The notes beneath the pieces are model-generated. The model was not told where the DNA came from and ran no database searches. It saw nothing but the letters and a program-made list of their open reading frames with translations. From JAWWBN01 sp033720955 (GTDB lineage: Bacteria; Acidobacteriota; Thermoanaerobaculia; Multivoradales; JAHEKO01), in contig JAWWBN010000102.1 of assembly GCA_033720955.1 (NCBI GenBank), positions 1 to 11,756 of the forward strand: a stretch of 11,756 bases of DNA, given 5' to 3'. Made by a program: the position numbers and the translations under genes. Each line of letters starts with the position of its first letter. Positions within the stretch are counted from its first letter, which is position 1. Below are positions 1 to 5,738 of this stretch, piece after piece.

Positions 1-495
1 CGCCGGGTCCTCATCCGGCCCTTCACCGCCGGCGACGCCCGGGCGCTGTACGAGTTCTTCCAGCGCCTGCCCGAGGAGGTGCGTCGCTTCGCCTGGGACA
101 ACATCTCCGATCCGAACCTCATCGAGACCTGGGCGCGGGAGATCGACTACGCCAAGGCGCTGCCGCTGCTGGCGGTGGACGAGGGGCGGATCGTCGCCGA
201 CGCCACCCTCCACCGGCGCGAGCGCGGACCGCTGCGCCGGGTGGGGCGGATCAAGTGGCTGCTCGATCCCGAGTACCGGGGGCAGGGCCTGGGCACCACC
301 CTGGTGAATGACTTCATCAACATCGCGCGTCGCCAGGGCCTCTCCCACCTGACCTGCATGCTGATCGCCGACCTCGAGGCCGACGCGGTGCGCACCCTGA
401 CCGAGCTGGGCTTCGATCAGCACTCCATGCCGGGGTACGGCTCGGACCCGGACGGGGAGCAGCACGACATGACCAAGCTGATCCTGGCGCTGTGA
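1..495 (+). CDS. GNAT-family N-acetyltransferase, 5'-truncated by window edge
   Basis: The frame is open from base 1, so this is the last 164 residues of a protein whose start lies upstream. The GTG at 79 is internal: the 26 codons before it read LIRPFTAGDARALYEFF, a typical N-terminal strand and helix of a GNAT domain. The acetyl-CoA pyrophosphate-binding loop is YRGQGLGTTLV, with RGQGLG at about residues 93-98 of the visible part, followed by a helix and then a strand (LTCMLIADLEADAV) and the ELGFDQ segment near the end. GNAT enzymes move an acetyl group from acetyl-CoA to an amine; the substrate cannot be told from sequence. Its stop codon overlaps the start of the transporter gene by four bases, so the two are probably translationally coupled. 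Family assignment is firm; function within the family is unknown. Confidence 0.88.
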   Translation, partial: RRVLIRPFTAGDARALYEFFQRLPEEVRRFAWDNISDPNLIETWAREIDYAKALPLLAVDEGRIVADATLHRRERGPLRRVGRIKWLLDPEYRGQGLGTTLVNDFINIARRQGLSHLTCMLIADLEADAVRTLTELGFDQHSMPGYGSDPDGEQHDMTKLILAL

Positions 496-1889
496 GCGAG
501 CCCGCGACCCAACCGCGCGACAAGTGGGGCTCGCGTCTCGGCTTCGTCCTGGCCGCGGCGGGAAGCGCGATCGGTCTGGGGAACCTCTGGAAGTTCCCCT
601 TCATCACCTGGAGCAACGAGGGCGGCGCCTTCGTTCTGGTCTACCTGGCTTGCATCACCGCCGTGGGCCTGCCGATCATGATGGCCGAGATCCTGGTGGG
701 CCGGAAGACCCAGAAGAGCCCGGTGGGCGCCCTGCGGGAGGTCCTGGGCCCGGCGTGGTCGCTGGTGGGCGGTCTGGGCGTGCTGACCGGCTTCGTCATC
801 CTCTCCTACTACGCCGTGATCGCCGGGTGGACGCTGCGCTACTTCGCCATCTGTCTGCAGTGGAGCTTCCGCGGCTTCTCCGCCGACCAGTCCACCGGTG
901 GGGCATTCGGCGCCTTCGCGGCGCAGGGGGGGCTGCAGGTGCTTCTCTCCGGGCTCTTCATGGTGGGGACGATGCTGGTCATCTACCGCGGCATCGGGGG
1001 CGGCATCGAGCGGGTGGCCCGGCTGCTGATGCCCCTGCTATTCGGCATCCTGGTGCTGCTGCTGGGCACCGCTCTGACCATGGACGGCGCCGGCCAGGCC
1101 CTGGGGTTCATCTTCCGCCCGGACTTCGCCAAGCTGGGCGCCGCGGGCACGCTGGAGGCGCTGGGACACGCCTTCTTCACCCTGTCCCTGGGGATGGGGG
1201 CCATGATCACCTACGGCTCGTACCTCGACCAGCGCGAGTCCATCGTGCGCTCGGCCACCATCGTGGTGGTTCTCGACACGGTGATCGCCATCGCCGCCAC
1301 GGTGATCATGTTCTCGGTGATCTTCAGCGTGCCCGGCATGAGCGAGTCGATCGGCAAGTCCACCGTCGGCATGCTCTTCATCACCCTGCCGCAGCTCTTC
1401 TACACCGTGGTGCCGTTCGGCGTCCTCCTGGCGCCTCTCTTCTATCTGCTGGTGGCCTTCGCCGCCCTGACCTCGACGATCTCACTGCTGGAGGTGGTCA
1501 CCAGCTACTTCATCGATCAGCGCGGGATGACCCGCCGCGGCGCGACCACGCTCTGCGGAGCGAGCATCTTCGCCATGACCACCCTCTGCGCCCTCTCCTT
1601 CAACGGCTGGGCGGCGGTCTCGACCTTTGAAGTCTTCTCCGGCAAGCCCGGCGTCTTCGCCACCCTGGACCACCTGGCCTCGAACTGGATGCTGCCGGTG
1701 GGCGGCTTCTTCATCACCCTGGGGGTCGGCTGGTTCATGACCGCCGAGACGACCCGGCGAGAGCTCGTGGACGAGGGCACCCCGCGTTGGTTCCGCTTCG
1801 GCGTGTGGCGCTTCTTCATGCGCTACGTGGCCCCGGTGGCCGTGGCGGCGATCATCATCGCCGTGCTCTACGGCAAGGACTTCAGCTAG
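492..1889 (+). CDS. Sodium-dependent transporter, NSS/SNF (SLC6) family
   Basis: This 465-residue inner-membrane protein has the neurotransmitter:sodium symporter signature. TM1 carries GSAIGLGN (residues 24-31), matching the unwound Na+/substrate-binding part of LeuT TM1, followed by WKFPF. NEGGAFVLVYL opens TM2. FFTLSLGMGAMITYGSY is a near match to LeuT TM6. FITLPQLF resembles EL4, and AALTSTIS in TM8 keeps the Thr/Ser Na2-site pair. I count about 11 membrane segments, ending in VAVAAIIIAVLYG; eleven is common in bacterial members such as MhsT and Tyt1. Substrates in the family are usually amino acids, but none can be assigned here. The GTG start at 492 overlaps the upstream TGA (GTGA) and no clear Shine-Dalgarno is visible, which fits coupling to the acetyltransferase gene. 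The zincin-like gene follows after 15 bases. Confidence 0.95.
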   Translation: MSEPATQPRDKWGSRLGFVLAAAGSAIGLGNLWKFPFITWSNEGGAFVLVYLACITAVGLPIMMAEILVGRKTQKSPVGALREVLGPAWSLVGGLGVLTGFVILSYYAVIAGWTLRYFAICLQWSFRGFSADQSTGGAFGAFAAQGGLQVLLSGLFMVGTMLVIYRGIGGGIERVARLLMPLLFGILVLLLGTALTMDGAGQALGFIFRPDFAKLGAAGTLEALGHAFFTLSLGMGAMITYGSYLDQRESIVRSATIVVVLDTVIAIAATVIMFSVIFSVPGMSESIGKSTVGMLFITLPQLFYTVVPFGVLLAPLFYLLVAFAALTSTISLLEVVTSYFIDQRGMTRRGATTLCGASIFAMTTLCALSFNGWAAVSTFEVFSGKPGVFATLDHLASNWMLPVGGFFITLGVGWFMTAETTRRELVDEGTPRWFRFGVWRFFMRYVAPVAVAAIIIAVLYGKDFS

Positions 1890-1904
1890 AGTCCCGCCGG
1901 CCCC

Positions 1905-2270
1905 ATGATCCGCGTGCCGCCCGAGGAGTTCGAGGAGCTCGTTCGGCGGGCCCTCGACGGTCTGCCCCGGCGCTTCGCCGAGCTGCTGGAGAACGTCGCC
2001 GTAGTCGTCGAGGAGGTGCCCAGCCCCGAGGACCTCGAGTCGGTGGGACTCGATCCCGACGAGGACGACCTCCTCGGCCTCTACCTAGGCGTCCCGCTGA
2101 CCGAGCGCGACTCCTTCTACAGCGCCATTCCCGACCGGATCGCGATCTACCGCCAGCCGATCCTGTCGATCTGCGACAGCCGGCGGGAGGTGGTCCGGGA
2201 GGTTCGGGACACCGTGGTGCACGAGCTCGGGCACTACTTCGGGCTCGAAGAAGAGGAGATGCCGTACTGA
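1905..2270 (+). CDS. Zincin-like metallopeptidase family protein (PF06262 type)
   Basis: This 121-residue protein has no signal peptide or membrane segment. Near its C-terminus it carries HELGHYFGLEEEEM (HELGH at residues 106-110), an HExxH zinc site followed by xxG and acidic residues. The N-terminal MIRVPPEEFEELVRRALDGLP and the central GLYLGVPL and PDRIAIYRQPIL strands match the short zincin-like family known from many bacteria, whose members are about 110-140 residues. The family is structurally related to metalloproteases, but its substrate and even its activity are poorly defined. It starts 15 bases after the transporter stop, so it is probably the third gene of one operon. There is no functional link I can show between the three products. 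It ends just before a strong GC-rich hairpin. Confidence 0.85.
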   Translation: MIRVPPEEFEELVRRALDGLPRRFAELLENVAVVVEEVPSPEDLESVGLDPDEDDLLGLYLGVPLTERDSFYSAIPDRIAIYRQPILSICDSRREVVREVRDTVVHELGHYFGLEEEEMPY

Positions 2271-2279
2271 TCCCGGGCG

Positions 2280-2309
2280 CGCCGCGGGCGGCCTCTCCCG
2301 CCCGCGGCG
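2280..2309. terminator. Strong stem-loop between convergent genes
   Basis: A perfect 12-bp inverted repeat (2280-2291 with 2298-2309) encloses a six-base loop, CCTCTC. It fills most of the 49-base gap between the stops of the zincin-like gene (plus) and the DUF1326-like gene (minus). There is no T-run on either side, so it is not a canonical intrinsic terminator. Its position suggests a bidirectional termination or 3'-end-protecting hairpin. The structure is seen directly; the role is inferred. Confidence 0.55.
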
Positions 2310-2319
2310 GCCGTCCGAC

Positions 2320-3039
2320 CTACTCGCCCTCCGGCGCCTCGATCTCGCCGCTGACCCGCGACGTGATCACGAAGCCGTTGCGCTTCTCGAAGTCGTAGGT
2401 CCGCTCCTCGCCCTCACCGTGGAAGTGGTGGGTCGAGTGACCCAAGAGGAAGCCCTCGTTCGAGTCGGCCCACCAGTACGGGGTGTTCATGACGGTGGCC
2501 TGGTCGCCGGCGGGATTCTTCACCATGTCCAGCCGGACCTTGGCCATACCGCTCGCCATCTCGGCATGGGCGACCTCGTCGCCGTTCTCCCAGGAGATGT
2601 CGTCGGTGCGGACGTCGACCTTCCCCCACTCCACCTGGAAGACGCGGCCGATCCAGCCGTTGATCGCCTCCCGCTGCTCGGGCGTGGTGGCGTTGTCGAA
2701 GGTCACCACCGCCCACTCCGTGGTGCCGTCCCCGAAGTGGTCGCCCAGGTCGCCCGACAGCCACACCTTGGCGCCCGACAGGTCGGTGCCCCCCCAGTGG
2801 CTGCCGTCCTCGAACTGGTAGGCGAGGTTGAACTTGCACATGTGGCCTCCCGCCGGCTCCGGGTTGTAGTAACAGGAGCAGAACAGGGGGCAAGAGCAGG
2901 CCTCGATGGCGGTGGCCCGAACGTCGTAGCTGCCGGCGTCCGCGGAGCTGGCCTGCAGGCCGCTCCCGGACAGGGCCGCCATCACGACCACGGCGCCCAG
3001 CGCCACACTACCGACAAAGAGAAGGAATCTGCGGGACAT
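2320..3039 (-). CDS. Secreted DUF1326-like protein
   Basis: This 239-residue protein begins with a clear Sec-type signal peptide: MSRR, a hydrophobic stretch at about residues 5-24, and probable cleavage near LQA/SS. No lipobox is seen. The mature part opens with YDVRATAIEACSCPLFCSC, a C-x-C-x3-C-x-C motif at Cys48, 50, 54 and 56 with a further Cys68. The remainder (SGDLGDHFGDGTTEWAVVTF, INGWIGRVFQVEWGKVDV, NTPYWWADSN) is strand-rich and lacks known catalytic motifs. The Cys pattern and layout fit DUF1326, a family without a settled function. The Cys cluster could bind metal or form disulfides. The start is supported by AAAGGAG (minus strand, 3046-3052) six bases upstream of ATG. The gene is divergent from the PAQR-type gene. 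Confidence 0.82.
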   Translation of the reverse strand: MSRRFLLFVGSVALGAVVVMAALSGSGLQASSADAGSYDVRATAIEACSCPLFCSCYYNPEPAGGHMCKFNLAYQFEDGSHWGGTDLSGAKVWLSGDLGDHFGDGTTEWAVVTFDNATTPEQREAINGWIGRVFQVEWGKVDVRTDDISWENGDEVAHAEMASGMAKVRLDMVKNPAGDQATVMNTPYWWADSNEGFLLGHSTHHFHGEGEERTYDFEKRNGFVITSRVSGEIEAPEGE

Positions 3040-3045
3040 CGCTAA

Positions 3046-3052
3046 CTCCTTT
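3046..3052 (-). promoter_or_regulatory. Shine-Dalgarno of the DUF1326-like gene
   Basis: AAAGGAG on the minus strand lies six bases before the ATG ending at 3039. It settles the start codon and therefore the presence of the signal peptide. Confidence 0.8.
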
Positions 3053-3086
3053 CGGAGCGGCCCGCGTCCCCGCGACTCGGGCCGCG

Positions 3087-3117
3087 TTGATGATAGGGAC
3101 GCCGTAATATACCAAAA
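3087..3117 (-). promoter_or_regulatory. Candidate promoter region between divergent genes
   Basis: The 122-base gap between two divergent genes holds the only AT-rich patch in the neighbourhood. On the minus strand TATCAT (3090-3095) matches the -10 consensus at five of six positions and lies about 37 bases before the Shine-Dalgarno. The -35 is weak: a CTTTTG or TTGGTA-like sequence around 3110-3117. On the plus strand TTGATG (3087-3092) followed by TATACC at a short 15-base spacing could serve the PAQR gene. Both are weak calls from sequence alone. Confidence 0.35.
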
Positions 3118-3161
3118 GCCGGCGGCGACAGTTATTCTCAGCCATCCCCGGAGCTCGGTCC

Positions 3162-3821
3162 GTGAGCAGCCCGCCCAGAGAGTTCTCCTTCGCCGAGGAG
3201 CTGACTCACGCCATCAGCCACGGCATCGGCGTAGTGCTGAGCGTCGGCGCGCTCGGCTGGATGCTCTGGCTCTCGATCGACGCGGGCGACCCGTGGCGGA
3301 TCGTCGCCAGCGGCGTCTACGGCACCACCCTGATCCTCCTGTTCCTGGCGTCGACGCTCTACCACGCCCTCTACCGGTCGCCGCGGCGCCAGGTCTGGAA
3401 GCTGCTGGACCACTGCGCGATCTACCTCCTGATCGCCGGGACCTACACCCCCTTCCTGCTCGTCGCCATGCGCGACGCGCTCGGCTGGTGGCTCTTCGGG
3501 GCCATCTGGACGCTGGCAGGACTCGGCATCCTGGGCAAGGTGTGGCTGCGCTACCGCTACCCGAAGCTGGCGGTGGCGAGCTACCTCGCGATGGGCTGGC
3601 TGATCGTCCTGGCCGCACCCCAGGTGGCCTCGTCGGTCGGCTCCGGCGGCATGGTCTGGATTGTGGCGGGCGGCCTGAGCTACACGGTGGGCATCGTCTT
3701 CTACGCCCTGCGGCAGCTCTCCTTCTCCCACGCCGTCTGGCACCTGTTCGTGCTCGGCGGCGGCGTCTGCCACGCCCTCGCCGTCGCCCTGCACGTGCTG
3801 CCGCGCACCGCTCCCGTCTGA
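3162..3821 (+). CDS. Hemolysin III / PAQR family membrane protein (TrhA/YqfA type)
   Basis: This 219-residue protein has about seven membrane segments. The conserved PAQR features are all present: E13 and the AISHGIG helix near the N-terminus, S64-x3-H68 (STLYH) in TM2, D83-H84 (LLDHCAIYLLIAGTYTPF) in TM3, and H190-x3-H194 near the end (FSHAVWHLFVLGGGVCH). In the family the Ser, Asp and His residues surround a zinc-like metal site resembling that of alkaline ceramidases and adiponectin receptors. Bacterial homologues such as B. subtilis YplQ and E. coli YqfA have been linked to membrane-energy or membrane-fluidity homeostasis. The hemolysin name is historical and does not prove haemolytic activity. 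The start is GTG at 3162. It is convergent with the VOC gene. Confidence 0.92.
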   Translation: MSSPPREFSFAEELTHAISHGIGVVLSVGALGWMLWLSIDAGDPWRIVASGVYGTTLILLFLASTLYHALYRSPRRQVWKLLDHCAIYLLIAGTYTPFLLVAMRDALGWWLFGAIWTLAGLGILGKVWLRYRYPKLAVASYLAMGWLIVLAAPQVASSVGSGGMVWIVAGGLSYTVGIVFYALRQLSFSHAVWHLFVLGGGVCHALAVALHVLPRTAPV

Positions 3822-3822
3822 G

Positions 3823-3846
3823 CCCCGCCTCCGCGTCGCGCCGGGG
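3823..3846. terminator. Weak stem-loop between convergent genes
   Basis: CCCCG (3823-3827) can pair with CGGGG (3842-3846) across a 14-base loop, filling the 25-base gap between two convergent stop codons. The stem is short and has no T-run, so a termination role is only a suggestion. Confidence 0.25.
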
Positions 3847-4260
3847 TCAGCCGGCTCCCTCCGCCCACGCTTCGTTGACCGCGACGTGGTAGCCGTCCGG
3901 GTCTCGGAGCACGAAGGCCGGCTTTCCGGTGCCGTTGTCCGTGTTGGGCTCCTCCTCGATCGCCGCTCCCATCGCCCGGGCGCGCTCCCACGCTCGCTCC
4001 AGATCGTCGACGACGAACCAGAGCAGCAGGCCGTTGGGATCGGACGGGCCGGGCTCGAGCAGGGTCGGCCAGACGTGATCTCCGGTGGCGCCCGAAGGCC
4101 CCCAGTGATGCAGGCAGAGCAGGACGGCGCCGTCTTCGTCGGCGATCTGGTCGAAGACGGCTCCGCCCGGGTGGGTCCGCCGGGCCCCCAGGAGGGTCGT
4201 GTACCACCGTGCGCTGGCCCGGACGTCCGAGACCGCGATGATGGGCCAGACACGCTTCAT
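3847..4260 (-). CDS. VOC (glyoxalase/bleomycin-resistance/dioxygenase) superfamily protein
   Basis: This 137-residue protein has the paired beta-alpha-beta-beta-beta layout of a VOC domain. The first module opens with IIAVSDVRASARWYTTLLGA (residues 7-26). The second is LLWFVVDDLERAWERARAMGA, then the canonical end PAFVLRDPDGYHVAVNEAW. The usual first metal ligand (His or Gln in the first strand) is not evident: residues 5-9 read WPIIA. Glu130 near the end is retained, and His51/His52 are possible ligands. It may therefore be a metal-binding enzyme with shifted ligands or a non-enzymatic binding protein. The substrate is unknown. The start is supported by AAGGAG on the minus strand six bases before the ATG. 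It is divergent from the sigma factor gene, 189 bases away. Confidence 0.88.
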   Translation of the reverse strand: MKRVWPIIAVSDVRASARWYTTLLGARRTHPGGAVFDQIADEDGAVLLCLHHWGPSGATGDHVWPTLLEPGPSDPNGLLLWFVVDDLERAWERARAMGAAIEEEPNTDNGTGKPAFVLRDPDGYHVAVNEAWAEGAG

Positions 4261-4340
4261 GGGGCTCTCCTTCCCGGGCGGGTGACCACCGGCGGACGGC
4301 TCCTCCAGGCGGTCATCCTAGCAGGGCCTCCCTCCCGCCA

Positions 4341-4459
4341 TGACCGGTCTCTCCCCTGCGACGTGAGCCCAAGGGCGTGCCAGGTTTCTCTTGCGTATCG
4401 CCGCGATTGGGCGCAGACTGCCCCCGAGGAGGCTTCGCGCCGACCCCCGGTGACCGGTC
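4341..4459. repeat. 9-mer TGACCGGTC repeated upstream of and across the sigma-factor start
   Basis: TGACCGGTC occurs at 4341-4349 and at 4451-4459. Each copy contains the 8-base palindrome GACCGGTC. The copies lie 110 bases apart; one is in the divergent intergenic region and the other overlaps the proposed GTG start of the sigma gene. This could be an operator pair or chance in GC-rich DNA. Confidence 0.35.
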
Positions 4460-5022
4460 CAGCCAGCCAGCCCGACGTGACAACGCTGCTCGAAGCGTGG
4501 AGCGAGGGCGATCGCTCCGCGCTCGACACCCTGCTGCCGCTCGTCGAGCGCGAGCTGCACGAGCTGGCGCACCGCTACCTTCTCCGTGAGCGGCCCGAGC
4601 ACACCCTCCAGACGACCGCGCTGGTCAACGAGCTCTATCTGCGCCTGGTGGACCAGCAGCGGGTGCAGTGGCAGGGTCGAGCGCACTTCTTCGGCATCGC
4701 GGCGCGGATCATGCGGCGCATCCTGGTCGATCATGCGCGCCGGCTGGCGTTCCTCAAGCGCGGCGGCGGGACCCGCAAGGTCGCGTTCGACGACGACCGC
4801 GGGATCGGAGAGGCGAGGGCCGCCGAGCTGGTGGCGCTCGATGACGCGCTAGTCGCCCTGGCCAAGGTCGACGAGCGCAAGAGCCGGCTGGTGGAGCTAC
4901 GCTACTTCGGCGGTCTGAGCGTCGACGAGGCGGCCGAGGTGCTGGGGCTCCACCCCGACAGCGTCACGCGCGAGTGGCGACGAGCCAAGGCGTTTCTGCG
5001 CCGTGAGCTGGAGGACGACTGA
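4450..5022 (+). CDS. ECF RNA polymerase sigma factor, TIGR02999 (Sig-70_X6) type
   Basis: This 190-residue protein redirects RNA polymerase to a specific promoter set. Region 2 spans about residues 10-100: DVTTLLEAWSEGDRSALDTLLPLVERELHELA, then ALVNELYLRL and FFGIAARIMRRILVDHARRLAF. Region 4 spans about 131-187: ALVALAKVDERKSRLVELRYFGGLSVDEAAEVLGLHPDSVTREWRRAKAFL, a helix-turn-helix. The DVTTLLEAW opening and VDHARR segment are typical of the TIGR02999 group, common in Acidobacteriota and Planctomycetota and often adjacent to large Ser/Thr kinases. No anti-sigma gene is visible. The frame stays open far upstream, but family similarity begins only near residue 10, so GTG at 4450 fits best. A GAGGAGG at 4426-4432 is 17 bases away, which is long, so the start is less certain than the gene. 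Confidence 0.92.
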   Translation: MTGPASQPDVTTLLEAWSEGDRSALDTLLPLVERELHELAHRYLLRERPEHTLQTTALVNELYLRLVDQQRVQWQGRAHFFGIAARIMRRILVDHARRLAFLKRGGGTRKVAFDDDRGIGEARAAELVALDDALVALAKVDERKSRLVELRYFGGLSVDEAAEVLGLHPDSVTREWRRAKAFLRRELEDD

Positions 5023-5023
5023 A

Positions 5024-5053
5024 TGGCGCCGAGGCGGGGTCGCCCCGGCGCCA
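5024..5053. terminator. Stem-loop after the sigma-factor gene
   Basis: TGGCGCC (5024-5030) pairs perfectly with GGCGCCA (5047-5053). Inside it GGGG (5036-5039) pairs with CCCC (5043-5046), leaving a five-base bulge and a three-base loop. It begins two bases after the sigma stop codon, in the 66-base gap between convergent genes. No T-run follows, so this is a hairpin with an inferred rather than canonical terminator role. Confidence 0.5.
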
Positions 5054-5088
5054 GGGGCCAGGCCCAAGGAAACCGGAGGGTCGCCCGC

Positions 5089-5586
5089 CTACGGCAGCGA
5101 GAGTCGCTCGCCGGTCCCGGCGAGGCAGTTGGTCGCGACCAGCGTGCCGGTGAGGTCGAACACCCTGCCGACCGCCACGGCCGTCAGGGTGGCGCCCCCG
5201 GCATCCACTTCGACCGTCTCGTCGACCTCGACCCGGCGCAGCGGAGCGCTCGCCGCGTCGAAGCTGTAGAACCTGAAGTGGGAGCGGAAGGTCTTGCCAT
5301 TCTGGCGACGCCAGATGCCGAGGCCCACGGTCCGGTCGGCGCTGGGCGGCGGCCCGACCGAGAAGCCCTGCTCGCTCAGGGTGCCACCCCGGTGATAGCT
5401 GTGCAGCCCCCGGAAGGGCCCGGCCAGCACGTCGCCGGTCTGGCAGTTGACGAAGCTGAGCTGGAACTCCCAGGTCCCGGTCACGTCCCGCGCAACCTCG
5501 GCGCGGGCCTGGGCCGGGAGGGTGATCCCGAGGACCACTCCCACGGCGATCGCGGTTGCCAGAAGGACTCGTCTCGATTTGGACAT
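5089..5586 (-). CDS. Small secreted protein of unknown function
   Basis: This 165-residue protein begins with a Sec signal peptide (MSKSRR, a hydrophobic core to about residue 23, then probable cleavage around AQA/RAE or ARA/EVA). The mature part starts GTWEFQLSFVNCQTGDVLAG and continues with LHSYHRGGTLSEQGF. I recall this pattern (GTW, NCQTG, then a Gly-rich HRGGTL) from uncharacterised exported proteins of Acidobacteriota and relatives. The rest alternates short strands (KTFRSHFRFYSFD, RRVEVDETVEVDAGG, GRVFDLTGTLVATNC) and could form a small beta barrel or sandwich. Cys48 and Cys154 could form a disulfide. No catalytic motif is seen. AAAAGGAG lies about six bases before the ATG on the minus strand, supporting the start. 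The gene sits antiparallel between the sigma factor and the kinase. Confidence 0.8.
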   Translation of the reverse strand: MSKSRRVLLATAIAVGVVLGITLPAQARAEVARDVTGTWEFQLSFVNCQTGDVLAGPFRGLHSYHRGGTLSEQGFSVGPPPSADRTVGLGIWRRQNGKTFRSHFRFYSFDAASAPLRRVEVDETVEVDAGGATLTAVAVGRVFDLTGTLVATNCLAGTGERLSLP

Positions 5587-5609
5587 CTGCTTCTCCTTTT
5601 GTCGTCGGG

Positions 5610-5637
5610 CGTCGATCCAGAGCTCGCCCGTCGATCC
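5610..5637. repeat. Tandem 9-mer CGTCGATCC upstream of the secreted-protein gene
   Basis: CGTCGATCC occurs at 5610-5618 and again at 5629-5637, same orientation, 19 bases start to start. Both copies lie just upstream of the Shine-Dalgarno of the minus-strand secreted-protein gene, within the 152-base divergent region shared with the kinase gene. An inverted partial copy, GGATCGAC, occurs at 5761-5768 inside the start of the kinase gene. This is a candidate binding site for a regulator; nothing identifies that regulator. Confidence 0.4.
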
Positions 5638-5738
5638 CTAATGCGCGATCCGGAGACGAAATCCGACCGCCGATCTCGTGGTGATCCCACGGGCCCTCCT
5701 TCGGCACGGCGGCATCCGCCGGCGGCGGGCGGAGCCTG

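Noticed and set aside
3162..3821. A true haemolysin or virulence factor
   Set aside because: The hemolysin III name is historical. The residues match the wider PAQR membrane family, whose bacterial members are mostly homeostatic.
3886..4449. A long N-terminal extension of the sigma factor
   Set aside because: The frame is open only because it runs antisense to the VOC gene and through the intergenic gap. The translation lacks similarity until residue 10 of the 190-residue protein.
5677..5691. CGTGG...CCACG inverted repeat upstream of the kinase
   Set aside because: The arms are only five bases with a five-base loop, and nothing else links it to a promoter; probably chance.
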